From positions 1,532,501-1,596,500 of the forward strand of contig JAUTXW010000325.1 in assembly GCA_030620095.1 (NCBI GenBank): a stretch of 64,000 bases of DNA, given 5' to 3'. The notes under the pieces were generated by a model, which had not been told where the DNA came from, ran no database searches, and saw only the letters and a program-made list of their open reading frames with translations. The DNA comes from Kuschelorhynchus macadamiae (Eukaryota; Arthropoda; Insecta; Coleoptera; Curculionidae). The position numbers and the translations under genes were made by a program. Shown here in pieces: positions 33,160 through 43,640 of this stretch (positions within the stretch are counted from its first letter, which is position 1; the number at the start of each line of letters is the position of its first letter).

Positions 33160-35021
33160 AAGTCAGCTTCAGTCACATTACAGTTTAAAAAATCATTGAA
33201 GCTATAAAATACTTTACCACTAAATATTTTTTTACCACAGGTTTAAACTTTTTTATTGGCAATTCCTTGATCCTAGTAGGCAACTTATTGAAACAGGCAG
33301 GCGAAAAATGCAGAGTCGCACTCCATGACCTTAGCCTCAGAAACCTTATGCGTAAGTCATTATGTGATCTTGTGTCATAATGATGTTGTTCATCTACTCT
33401 ACCCCGTTTTTCTTGATGTTTTCAGGCATACATTTGTGACTCATAAATAGAATGTCCTGGTAGTGTTAGGACATTTAAGTTTCTGAAGTGTGGACTCGCA
33501 TCATCACGATATCCAACCTGAGCCACAACTCTGACCGCCCTCCGCTGCAGGGCGAAGACCCTTGTAGCATGAGTTGAGTGTCCCCTGGAAAGCAGGCCAT
33601 AAACACAAAATGAGTGAACAAATGCATGATAAGCGGTAAGACATACACTTTGGTGGGCAAAACTGGACGGGTCCCGCTGCACAAAAATTCCAGACGCCAC
33701 TCTTTTGGAAATACTGTCGACATGGCTTTCGAAAGTGAGCTTGTTATCCAGAGTGACTCTAAAAAACCTGACGTGATCTAGATTGTTGGCCACCCCATGT
33801 TAACTTAGGGAGAAAATTACCTGCTCCGTCTTCTCCAGATTGAGACTCAGTTGGTTGGATGTAAATCAGTCACTCACACTATCGACACAGTCTCTCATCT
33901 GCTCCGTCACACTCTTTAGACCGCAACAAGAAGCTGGTATCATCCGCGTATAAGATGACCTCATCTGTCAGTGATGATGACATGTCATTCACATATATAA
34001 GAAATAGTAAAGGGCCTAGGATTGAACCCTGGGAGATTCTATGCCCCATAACTCTCTTCTCCGGTACTCTTCCCTGGAAGAAAGTCACCTATCGCCCCTC
34101 TGTGAGATAACTTTGAGTCAGACTGCAACCTGATGGCCCCACTACATAATATTCCAGCATCTCCAACAGGATGCCATGCGGGATACAGCCGAAGGCCTCC
34201 AACTATGCCCTCATACAACCTATTCAGCCCTTCCTGAAGCCAAACTGCTCATCTATAAGTATACCGTCGATTTACAGTAATCACTCATCTGATTTCTTAA
34301 TAGGACCTCAAATATTTTTCATAAAATAGGGATTAATGAGATAGGCCTATAGTTGACCGGCACACCTGGATCACCCTTCTTAAAGAATGAGACAGTCTTG
34401 CTTATTTTAAATGCATGCGGGTATACTTTTTGTTCAATGCAGGCATTATATAACTTTGTCAGGGGAGCAATAATTTTCATAGATTTGATTAAAATTATGT
34501 TTAAGTCATTAATGTCTTTACTATGTTTCTTTTTTAATTCATCTATTGCAACCCTGACCTTAATGAAAGTAACCTTTAGAAAGGAAAACGGGATTTGAAG
34601 AATTTGGTGGAAACGATCCACGTACCATTGATGAGAAAGATTAGACTGTGGCAAAGCCGACACGAGTGTCTCGGCCACCTCTGCAAAGAAATCATATGAT
34701 CACCCGCCTCTAAATCCATGTTAACTGTTACCTCCTGTCCAGGACGCTTCCTATTGTTATTGATAACCTTCTATGCAGCCTTACAGGGATTATCCGAACT
34801 ATTTATGTAGTCAGTATTGCTTTCCTTTTGGCTTCCACTATTGCACGTATGTAACCTTGCCTACGTAACCTCAGGTCCTCCTTCAACAAAGGACAGTCAG
34901 ACTCCCGGCTACATACCATCTTGAGGGTATGCAGTTCTTCTCTCATTGCCTCAAGATCAAGGCCAAACCACTCCAGGCACATGCCCCCCACTAATAACGC
35001 TGAAACTCGCTGGAAAGGCAA
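33160..35021 (-). pseudogene. Jockey-like LINE, 5'-truncated and internally deleted, minus strand
   Basis: Read high to low. 35021-34803 gives a pre-RT connector (LDLEAMREELHTLKM, LRRQGYIRAIVEAKRKA). 34678-34319 gives the RT fingers (MKIIAPLTKLYNACIEQ, YPHAFKISKTVSFFKKGD, NYRPISLIPIL). The segment 34318-34090 is decayed. 34088-33879 has QGSILGPLLFLIYVNDM (motif B region; the usual GVPQGS is GHRISQGS) and ILYADDTSFLL (intact YADD). 33793-33422 gives the C-terminal block (RFFRVTLDNKLTFESHV, YGLLSRGHSTHATRVFALQRRAVR). LPTRIKELPIKKFKP lies near 33280. Several frameshifts and no endonuclease. Confidence 0.8.
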
Positions 35022-35149
35022 TATATCTTATATCAAGTATTTTGACAAAGAAGATATTACATTTTTCATTTATAAGAGTATTGAAATCGAGGAATTGCCA
35101 ATTTTCTTGCTTAAGAAAGTTGTACACTGTAGAAACACCCCTATTTGTT

Positions 35150-35732
35150 ATAGGACGGTATATAAAGTCAGCAACATTTATAACCGTGCATAAAAAATCT
35201 TTCAGAACCTTTAAGAAAAAAATTAAAATCATCAAATGTTGAAATTTCATTTTATAATACTAAAACAGTTAGAAATTTATTCTCAACAATAAAAGATCCT
35301 TTAAATAAATCCTTTAAAAGTAATGTCTTTTATAAGATGCCTTGTGGTGGCTGCGAATCCGTATATATCGGCGAAACTAAACAGTATATTAAAACTAGAA
35401 TAAATGAACGCAAGCGAGATTATAACATCATAAATATAGACAATCCAAAAATAGGATTAGCGAAACACCACTACAAACTTTTATTTTGAAAAATTTGAAA
35501 TATTGGACCACGAAAATAATTCCAATAAAAAACTTTTTTTGGAAATACCTCACGTTCATAAAAGTCGGTAAATTTCCTTTACCCAGAACTTCTCTCTTTA
35601 TGAATCTTTAGTACATAGGCATTTAGTAACATTTTAAGATGCCTTGTGGTGGCTGCGAATCCGTATATAGGAATAGTGAAGTTCATATGATTCAACTTCT
35701 CTTAGTTCAGTACATAGGCATTTAGTAACATA
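35150..35732 (+). pseudogene. Penelope-like element, GIY-YIG endonuclease fragment
   Basis: FYNTKTVRNLFSTIKDP near 35250 leads into YKMPCGGCESVYIGETKQYI at about 35330-35390. This is the C-terminal GIY-YIG endonuclease of Penelope-like elements, here with VYKIPC-type cysteines and Y-IGET. The preceding LRTLKKKIK-like stretch (35195-35225) matches the linker between RT and endonuclease. Stops appear after 35485. Downstream, 35336-35368 (AGATGCCTTGTGGTGGCTGC...) is repeated at 35637-35669, and AGTACATAGGCATTTAGTAA is repeated at 35610 and 35711, so the 3' part is a patchwork. Confidence 0.72.
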
Positions 35733-35765
35733 TATGTACTGTCTTTTCAAAGATTTTTATTATTT

Positions 35766-36110
35766 TTATTGTGTGCCATCATATTAGATTCCTACCAATA
35801 TTTTACCAGTTTCGTAGTTCAGTAGATTTTACGTTAACACACATCGCTATTTTGTTATGTCATGTTGAATTCGTACCAGTTTATCTTTATATTACATTTA
35901 ACTCTTCTGCAAAATTTCAAGTCAATTGATTAATTTGATTAAAAATTTTATGTAGCCGCCATTTTGTTCCGCTATCTTGAATCAGTACCATAACTTTTTA
36001 TCCCTATATCACACTTAATGCTTTTAATCTAATAAGTAGTGTTTTCAGGCTCTTTTTTAAATATTTTATTAGGGAAGTCAATCTGATAAGTAGTTTTTAA
36101 GCTATGCCGT
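35766..36110. repeat. ATGGCGG-family repeat, two subunits
   Basis: Complementary orientation. It carries ATCATATTAGATTCCTACC, a TTTCAAGTCAATTGATTAA block, GCCGCCATTTTGTTCCGC (35953) and a further CCCTATATCACACTTAATG block. It ends with AGACAGGCAGATAAACCGAC before the hAT element. Confidence 0.75.
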
Positions 36111-36167
36111 GAATTGATAGACAGGCAGATAAACCGACTGACGGACGAGTAACTATATCGTTTGATT

Positions 36168-38541
36168 CAGGGGCGTGCGGTGAAATTTTAAGAAAGGGAA
36201 GCAATTTTTAGAAACTTACCTATTTGTAATTCTAAATGTAATTCTTCGATTATTTTTTGCAAATTCGTCAATGACGTCATCATAAAAACGTCGATGCTCC
36301 GACATATTTTGGAGAAGTTTATTTTCAATGGACAACAGCGATGTATGCGAAAGTCTCTCCGGCCCCGTTGAGTTTCTCACGAAATTGTTTATACCTTTAA
36401 GTGTTGAAAAATTGCGTTCTACTGATGAACTTGTGGCAGGTATTGTCAATACTAATACACACAATTTCGACACTTCGGTGTAGGTATCTTCCTCCTCCTT
36501 AGCGTTATTTTTTGCGCTAATGTCATCAGTTTCGTAAATCACTTTTAGTTCAGATCGCAGTAACACTCGGTCGAAGAACTGGCCATAATGAAGAAGAGGA
36601 GATTTAAAAATATCTTCTGGAAAAGTTTTTTTTAATGCATCAAAATTGCAGAACTCGAGGAATTTAAAATCATTTAAACCGTTAAACCTATAGTTTATTT
36701 GTTGCTGAATTTGATCGATTATTTCATAAAAGAGGCGTCTGTATGATGTTTGAACATCTCCTACCTTGTCTGTTCGAAGACGCTTGGCTTGTGGCTCTAC
36801 ATTTAACGTCATCGTTTTCTCCCAAAATAGGTCAAAGTCATCTCTTTTTTGACATGGACTTAAAATCATCCACTTTTTTAGGCAAAAAGCAATATCATTT
36901 GTTTTGATTTGTACTATATTAAAAACATTGTCCGAGAATGGAAATATTTCTGAAAATATGTTCAACAAATAATTAAAATTAAAATCTCGTGTCAAACAGT
37001 CCAAAAACCCCTCGAACTATTTATTGCTTCTGAGTCCCACGTTTTATTATTTTCTAATATATTCTCAAATAGTTCAATCAGTGATTCACGTTTTTGAGAT
37101 ACTGTTAACACAAGTCTTCCATTATAGTTCCACCTAGTAGGAGCTACTTTGGGCAATCGTTTGTGGACAATGGAGTCCAAAGCTTGTGTACGTTTTGTTG
37201 ACTTGGAAAAAAAAGCAGCCATGCCACTTAAAGTAACGAAAAATACTTTACACTCTTTAATGTGATTGATGGACTGAGATAAAACTAAATTTAATTTCTG
37301 AGCAAAACAATGGACAAACACAGCACTTGGGAAAGTTTCTCAAACTTTAGCTGCAGACCCCCCTAATTGTCCTGCCATCACTGCAGCTCCATCATAGCTT
37401 TGAGCAACTAATTTTTTCTCTCCATTAATTTCTTTAGTAACGTTATAAACTACGGTATATAATGCATCTGCTGTACGATTTTCGGACACATTCTTAAAAC
37501 CTAAAAATCGCTCTTGAATACTTCCGTCTGTTTTAACGTAGCGTATTACTATAGATAATTGGCTAAAATTAGTGCTATCAGTTGTTTCGTCCAGAACAAT
37601 AGCAATGAACCGCGCCTTGCCAATCTCCTGCTTAATTCTCTTTAAAATAATGGTTGCAACAGCGGAAATTAAATCATTCTGGATTCGATTCGACGTTCCG
37701 CGAAAAACGCTAGACTGCTCTAAATGATTTTTTAAGCAATCATCATATTTAGCCATTAAACTTAGTAAATCTTGATAATTTCCTCTATTTGAAGAAACCC
37801 TTGTTTCGTCATGACCTCTAAATCCCAATTCGTGCTGTCTGAGAAATCGAACAACATCGATAAGTCTTCTTAATATTTGCTTATTTTTATTGACTAGTTC
37901 ATTGTGTTGGCGGTGACTAATTTCCAACTGTTTATTAAGGGCGTGTTCAATTCTGGTTTTGCCGAAGACTTTTTCTTTTATGACGGCCTGCAAATGCGCT
38001 TTGGACATAATGTGTCTTTTTACAGCTTTATGGAAATTGTTTAAATCGGAAAAACCAGTTTTATTTCAAAGACCTTTTTCATTTTCAAAAAGTAAACATG
38101 GCCAACAAAATAATATACTTATATTTTCACACCTTGCTACTTATTCAAATTGTTCGTATTGTTTTTCCGGATAAAAATGTCTAATACAGTTTTTCATTTT
38201 TGTGGTTAAATTTTTCATAGGCGGTTTTGCCCTTCCTTTGGAAATTATTTGAAGCTTATCAGCGAAGTTTAATGTTGAAAATCCCTTTATTATTAATACA
38301 CACACCACACATTCACACACTCTTTTTACTAAATTCTCTAACTAGCGACCCGCATAGGTTCTATTCCATTTTCTATTGTCGCTTGGTCGGTGTCAAGGCC
38401 GCATTTATTATGGGCTTGCTAATTAAGATAATATTTTAGCATTTTTAATATAAACTAAATTAATGGTTTCCTATTTCAAAAATTACATTTTAGATGTTTT
38501 GTAATTTTTTTTGCCTTACTTCCATGGACTGCACGCCCCTG
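36168..38541 (-). mobile_element. hAT transposon with perfect 8-bp target duplication
   Basis: The terminal inverted repeats CAGGGGCGTGCGGT (36168) and ACTGCACGCCCCTG (ending 38541) match at 13 of 14 positions. The flanks are GTTTGATT on both sides (36160-36167 and 38542-38549), an exact 8-bp duplication as hAT elements make. The 2,374-bp element holds one transposase gene on minus, damaged by stops and one frameshift. Intact ends mean it could still be moved by a related transposase. Confidence 0.95.
36216..38180 (-). pseudogene. hAT transposase (ZMYM1-like group)
   Basis: Read on minus. A TTF-type zinc finger (ILFCWPCLLFENEKG near 38110-38070, then DLNNFHKAVKRHI) precedes the frame that starts with ATG at 38008. 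That frame has IAIVLDETTDSTN (first catalytic Asp, residue ~140) and AQSYDGAAVMAG (second). After an in-frame TGA near 37338 comes VHCFAQKLNLVLSQ. A frameshift at about 36995 follows. The last part (37004-36216) ends with the hAT dimerisation region TIPATSSSVERNFSTLKGI near 36440. Two further stops interrupt the zinc finger. Animal proteins of this type are often misnamed zinc finger MYM-type protein 1-like. Confidence 0.9.
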
Positions 38542-38549
38542 GTTTGATT

Positions 38550-38910
38550 AAACCTTTTTCTTTTCTGTTCGGCTTTTTGGCCTTATCGACCATGTTTATA
38601 ATTGAACGGTTTGATTATTCGATGTACTTATTTTTGGGTAGCGTTGATGATGACTAGTTAGTCGAATGCGCTCTGCTATGATTTTGGATTTGGATAATAT
38701 ACACGTTATACAGACTTTTTGTTTCAAGCATAAATGTCTTTCCTTGGACCCCTAATTAATAAACTATTTATCTCCTTACTTAAAGCAACTCCTGTACTTA
38801 TGCTCTCAGTTTTTATTGTCTGCCCAGGTTATATCTATGCCATTAGCCATTACTTAAAAACATCGATCTTTACTTCCATTGTAAGACAGATTTTTGCAGG
38901 ATTTTGTGTT
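38550..38910. other. intergenic DNA
   Basis: No gene recognised. Confidence 0.4.
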
Positions 38911-39440
38911 CTAGGGTTCCCTGATCCCGAAAAACATCTTCCATTTGTGTCACCACGTCTGTACGCGGCGTAGCTCAAAAACCACTTATCCGATTGGCTT
39001 CAAATTTCGGTCAAAAATCAAGGGTTCCATGGGTATGGAATGAAAACAGTTTGGTAAAAATCCTGTTTTGTGTAACACAATGGCGGCGTAACAAAATGTT
39101 AATAAAACCATTATTAAGAAACTACTAACTTTATTTTTCGAATATTTACCGTGGAAACGATTGTTGAGGCATTGTAACCATGGAAAATATCCAGCCCTTA
39201 GGGTACATATTTGTGTAAATCCATTATGGCGGAACAAAATGGTCGCCTAATAAAATGTTTAAATATTCAGTATCAAGAAACTACTTACCCAATTGAATTA
39301 AAATTTTGCACAAAAATCAAGTGTGAAACAAGAATAAACTGGTAAACTTTTAGTCCGAATCCTATATGGCAAAAATAAAATGGCGGCCTATTAAAATATT
39401 CAAATATTTTTTTTAAATATAGACTATAAAAAGAGTGAGT
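38911..39440. repeat. ATGGCGG-family repeat, about three tandem subunits
   Basis: This is the clearest array of the family. Successive subunits of roughly 130-170 bp carry AGCTCAAAAACCACTTATCC or AGAAACTACTTACCCAATTG, then a TCAAG...AAACTGGTAAA block, then AACACAATGGCGGCGTAAC, GGCGGAACAAAATGGTCGCC and AAAATGGCGGCCTATTAAAA. The first unit is preceded by TCCCGAAAAACATCTTCC, as at 16940. Confidence 0.8.
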
Positions 39441-39477
39441 GGCACTGAAGTTAAATCTGGCAGTAGGCAAAACATGC

Positions 39478-39625
39478 ATTACCGATGTTATTATGGAAAG
39501 TGATAGAAGGGTATTAATTTTTAGAAATATTTAATCAACCGCAGAGGTTATGGTACGAGCGGGGACCGAACCCGCACCTCTGGATCATTGCTCTAGTCAA
39601 TTGCGATATCGTACCATTGGTGAAC
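39478..39625 (-). repeat. tRNA-derived SINE-like copy A
   Basis: On minus, 39615-39551 folds like a tRNA with a 7-bp acceptor stem (GGTACGA/TCGTACC) and a 5-bp T stem (GCGGG TTCGGTC CCCGC) holding a B box. The A-box-like sequence is TATCGCAATTGACTAGAGC. The anticodon arm is too short for a real tRNA. The 3' flank (TAAATATTTCTAAAAAT) is shared with the copy at 43516, so this is a repeat family and not a chance tRNA. Confidence 0.62.
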
Positions 39626-39639
39626 AATTCGTTAGAACT

Positions 39640-41365
39640 TGTACATATTCAAACCCACCAGTATCACAACCATTGTTGATCCTGCCAAATGTTCTAACCT
39701 TACAGTGCAGCGCACAGTTTAACAAAATTGAAAAAAACGTGGACATTAATCTTTTTTTTTTTATAGGATTTCAGGGAAATATGAATTAAAACAAAAAGCT
39801 TGATTGATGAAAATATTATTACTGCTTCATTTTTAAGTATTTTTTGCATACATATACAGAGTGAGACAAAAAAAACTACGAAAAAAAATTATTATTAGAC
39901 TCACCATTAATATTCTTGCAAATTCTTCTTCGGGTTAATTCCCCTAATGAAGGTTGGAAAACAACATGGCGATTCTAAAACATTCTCTTAAATTCCTCCT
40001 TCACTTTTTCTGTCCTTTATTTTGCCTTCTATTATATTTTGCAGCTGCGCATATTTAAGTCCAGTTTTAACATTTACATGTTGGTACTCAAGTTTTTTCT
40101 TTTCAACTAATTATTAATAATTATTTTAAAAGTTTTTAAAATTCTGATTATGCCGTTAAATCTAAAATAGAGTAAAGGTTTATTTTCGCCAATTTTTCAG
40201 TAATTTGTTTGGCCCCATATATTCATCTGTAAAATCTTTAAAGGTTCGGTATTGCCAGTGAGAGAGACTCTATAGTTTTTTTGGAGGCTGAGAAACCAAC
40301 TAATAGTTCACCTACTTTTATAACATCATTTGGATGTTCTAAAAGGTGATTTAAAACTTGCCCCCAATTCCCAACTGAAGTTTCATTGCAAATCTCAGTT
40401 CTTCTGTAGATGTGTCTTCTCTTAAGCTTTGGGTTCTTCTAATCTTTTGTTTGTAACTTAAATCACTAAAGGGTTTTGTTGCTTTTTTGTGCCTTGCTAC
40501 TTAACGGCTAAATGCTTCTGACAAGAAATTTCGTTTAAAAAAACATTCAGGCCAAGCGTACTTAGTTTTTAATTAACTTAACTCATTGGACCCAAAATAT
40601 TGAACTGTACGGTGTCAGTCTATCCATTTTTTAAATAATTTTTTCAAAAAAATTTCAAAGATTCCTTTAGAACTGCTAATACTTCCTTGGAAATGCTATT
40701 CTTCAATCGACATATTATGGCTTCTAATAAAGCTTCATGATTTTTAAAGATAAAATTTTGTTTTTTAAAAGTAAATACAAATAGCGATTTGTATTTACGC
40801 GCGACACAAAATTCACTCTAATAGTTAATTATTTTGAATTTATCTTATCAGTATAAAAATAAAATCGTTTAAAAACAACTGCAAGCAATAAAGCAAGCCG
40901 TGTCCTGTATAAGCATGACGCAGCGTTTGGGGAAAGGATTTCGAGGTATCAGAGATATTTAGATTTTTATGTTATTGCAGATTCTCATGACTTTCTTATC
41001 TATTTTTTTATATACCTATCTTTCAAAAACGAAGGCTTTTGAATATTAAAATAGCCGTGGAGATATTTGTCGTAAACAGGTGCGGGGGGGGAGGGGTGGT
41101 CTGAACATTCTGTGTTAAACATGTTGTTGGAAAAGATTTTTTTAATTGTTATGATTTGAACGTAAAACTGAGATACATTTTATTTAGATATAAAACTGAA
41201 TGTTACAAATACTGCAGAAAATTTCAATCTCTCCGAACCTTGTACGAAATATTTCACAACAATATACTCAAAGGATTGGTCTTTCAGAGAAAGCTTAAAA
41301 GAAAGCGGCCATTTTTTTATAAGTCAACTTAAGCGCTGAATATGTAAGAAAACGGGTTTCAAAGA
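39640..41365. other. A+T-rich DNA, no gene recognised
   Basis: Around 40180-40560 the minus strand has a few residues resembling broken coding sequence, but no domain could be named. GGGGGGGAGGGG at 41084 is a lone purine run. Nothing else is supported. Confidence 0.4.
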
Positions 41366-41591
<226 letters not shown>

Positions 41592-41645
41592 TTTCATTCC
41601 GAGTGTACATCCGTTCACTACTGTCGTTCTGAAAAGAACAGTTTT

Positions 41646-41675
41646 GCTGACGTTTCGCCAAAATCACATTTGGCA
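41646..41675 (-). ncRNA. partial hammerhead-ribozyme motif in Penelope 3' region
   Basis: On minus, 41675-41646 reads a stem TGCCAAA...TTTGGC followed by GAAACGTC. That matches helix II, the conserved GAAA, a minimal ACGU helix III and the GUC cleavage triplet. The CUGANGA core that should precede the stem is replaced by an A-rich run (GAAAAAA), so the ribozyme is incomplete. Penelope-like elements are known to carry hammerhead motifs. The same GAAACGTC half is found in the tandem units at 49463-55600. Confidence 0.55.
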
Positions 41676-41746
41676 TTTTTTCTCGCGCAGCTTTCTTTCT
41701 CGCGTCCGAATAGAGACTGAAGTGTTGGTGACTGCGACGCTTCCTT

Positions 41747-42332
41747 TTATACCCCCACTCGGGGCCGAAGGTTATACCTGCGCAGGCGTTGGTCGTTATT
41801 TATGTTTTTGCTGTTTATGTGCTGTTGTTGTTGCGCTAATTGTGCTTGAGTTTTTGCGATTTTAGATTTGTCGATTATTGTCTTCCATACTGTTGGTAGT
41901 TTTAATGATTCGTCCCTTTTATTCAAATCACCCTGTTTTTCAATTTCTATGGCTTCTCGGATTATTCTGGTCTTATAATGTTCTTTATTGGCAATCTCCC
42001 TACACCCATCGAAATTTATTTTATGGCCGGTTTCCTGATGATGTAGGAATAAAGCTGAGGTTGTTTGTTTATTTCTGATGCTGAGTTTATGCTCTTCCAC
42101 TCTTGCTGATATTCGCCTGTTAGTTTGCCCCACGTACAACTTTTCACAGTCCTGGCACGGAATACTGTATACTCCGTGGTTTTCCGGTTTCATTTTATCT
42201 TTTGGGTTTCCAAGTAGTTTACCTATAGTTGTTGGTGGCTTGTGTATTGTTTGTATGTTGTGTTTCCTAAGAATTCTTCCGATTCTGTCTGTTGTGCCTT
42301 TTACATATGGTAAGACTACTCGTTGCTTTCCC

Positions 42333-42404
<72 letters not shown>

Positions 42405-42530
42405 CTACATAATTTTTGTTGTTCCTTGTTCGGGAAACCTGTGCATTAATAACTTTCTCTATGGTGCGATTTGTGTAGCCATTTTTCTTTAAAGCACTAG
42501 ATATTACCTTAAGTTCGTTTTGTCTCGTCT
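41747..42530 (-). pseudogene. Penelope-like protein C-terminus with GIY-YIG endonuclease
   Basis: The linker starts near 42520 (ELKVISSALKKNGYTNRTIE) and is interrupted by a (TA)n run. It resumes at 42334 with RVVLPYVKGTTDRIGRILRK and KPPTTIGKLLGNPKD. It then reads GVYSIPCQDCEKLYVGQTNR, with the GVY/YVG strand pair and the cysteines of the Penelope GIY-YIG domain, followed by RRISARVEEHK, HHQETGH and an EIEK motif with the likely metal-binding Glu. The open frame to 41747 ends with a basic tail (RRYNLRPRVGV). Apart from the microsatellite, this part looks undamaged. Confidence 0.85.
42335..42401. repeat. (TA)n microsatellite inside a Penelope reading frame
   Basis: 67 bp of TA units separate the two halves of the RT-endonuclease linker. 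Confidence 0.95.
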
Positions 42531-42540
42531 GTGTTTAAAG

Positions 42541-42790
42541 TTTAAGTGCAAGTTTAGAGCCCAAATTATGGATTCGTTATGTGGATGACATATTTATTAT
42601 ATGGCAACATGGTCATGCAGAGCTCGAAAAATTTCTGACTCACGTAAATTCAATCCACCCCAGAATACAATTTACTCTACATGCAAAATCACATCATCAC
42701 CCAGCACAAATTCAAGCTGTGGCAAATACCCTAATATCCAGATCCGTGCGAGGAGTAAAAATCAACACATGAATGAACCTCTTTATTTCT
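42541..42790 (+). pseudogene. Penelope-like reverse transcriptase segment, inverted
   Basis: On plus the frame reads PKLWIRYVDDIFIIWQHG with an intact YVDD catalytic motif, then LTHVNSIHPRIQFTLHAK and SHHHPAQIQAVANTLI. About 30-40 residues usually found after IQFT (including LPFLD) are missing, so there is an internal deletion. The orientation is opposite to the endonuclease part next to it. Confidence 0.82.
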
Positions 42791-43515
42791 GGCTTTACTA
42801 GTTTGTTGTATACTAAATTCTGGCAAATTGCGACCACTTACCTTGAATTCGGTTGTTCTCTCAAAATTAAGTTCGTTAGCACTCTTTAGTTGTTTAATTG
42901 TTTGCACTACCGATATTTTATTTCGTCTACATTCGTTATTTTTGCAAAACTAAGTTCGTATGCACTTGCTAGTTGCACTAGTCACTACCATTTTATTTCC
43001 TGTATATTTCCAACTCACCCATGGATGATAAAAATAAAAAAATATATATTACAAAAAACAGTATATACATCAATTTTTATCGATTAAAAACGTCCGAAAC
43101 AATATCGAGTTAGAATATCCACCGCGCGACCTCTGAACAATTGAACTTCCGCATGCCGACGTGATGTCGCGACCGATCGATCGAATTATAAGAAGAGACC
43201 GGATGATGACCCAAATCGCGATTTCATATTCCATTTGCTATCGCGTTCAGCTGCTGCTCGGTAGTTGTGAAACCTTCGGGTACTTTCGTCAAGCTTTAAG
43301 GCAAGCAGGGCAATTCGGACTGCCCAGCCTAGCTTAGTATAGCGTATTTTATTATGCCTAAGGAACGCAGCAAGACCATTCTAACCGCCGCGCACGTATT
43401 TAACTTTCCCCAAGGTTCGCGATTTATTACAACTATCAGGAGGGACGGTCAAACGAATAATTTATTTTCTGAAATATTTTTGGGGGGCCATTGACCAAAT
43501 GAATCTATGGAAGAG
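42791..43515. other. intergenic DNA with a G+C-richer block at 43100-43420
   Basis: 43100-43420 has CpG-containing sequence (GTCGCGACCGATCGATCG) and words like a promoter or 5' untranslated region (CGCGTTCAGCTGC). No family was recognised. Confidence 0.35.
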
Positions 43516-43640
43516 CCTCCACTGGATAGCGCAATTGGTTAGAACAATGGGCTAGAGATCCAGTGGTGTGGGTTCGAACCCCGCTCGTACTATAACTCTT
43601 GCTGTTGTATAAATATTTCTAAAAATATATTTCACAGCTA
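43516..43640 (+). repeat. tRNA-derived SINE-like copy B
   Basis: Plus strand. An A-box-like GGATAGCGCAATTGGTTAGA (about 43524-43543) and a B box GGTTCGAACCCC (43571) are present. A foldable anticodon arm (loop CTAGAGA) and a short variable region lie between. It is followed by the same TAAATATTTCTAAAAAT tail as copy A. The 5' acceptor strand no longer pairs well with the TCGTACT end. It is a diverged family member. Confidence 0.6.

Noticed and set aside
39551..39615. Functional tRNA gene on minus
   Set aside because: The acceptor and T stems are good, but the anticodon arm is too short, and the 3' flank is shared with a second copy at 43516, which points to a SINE-like repeat.
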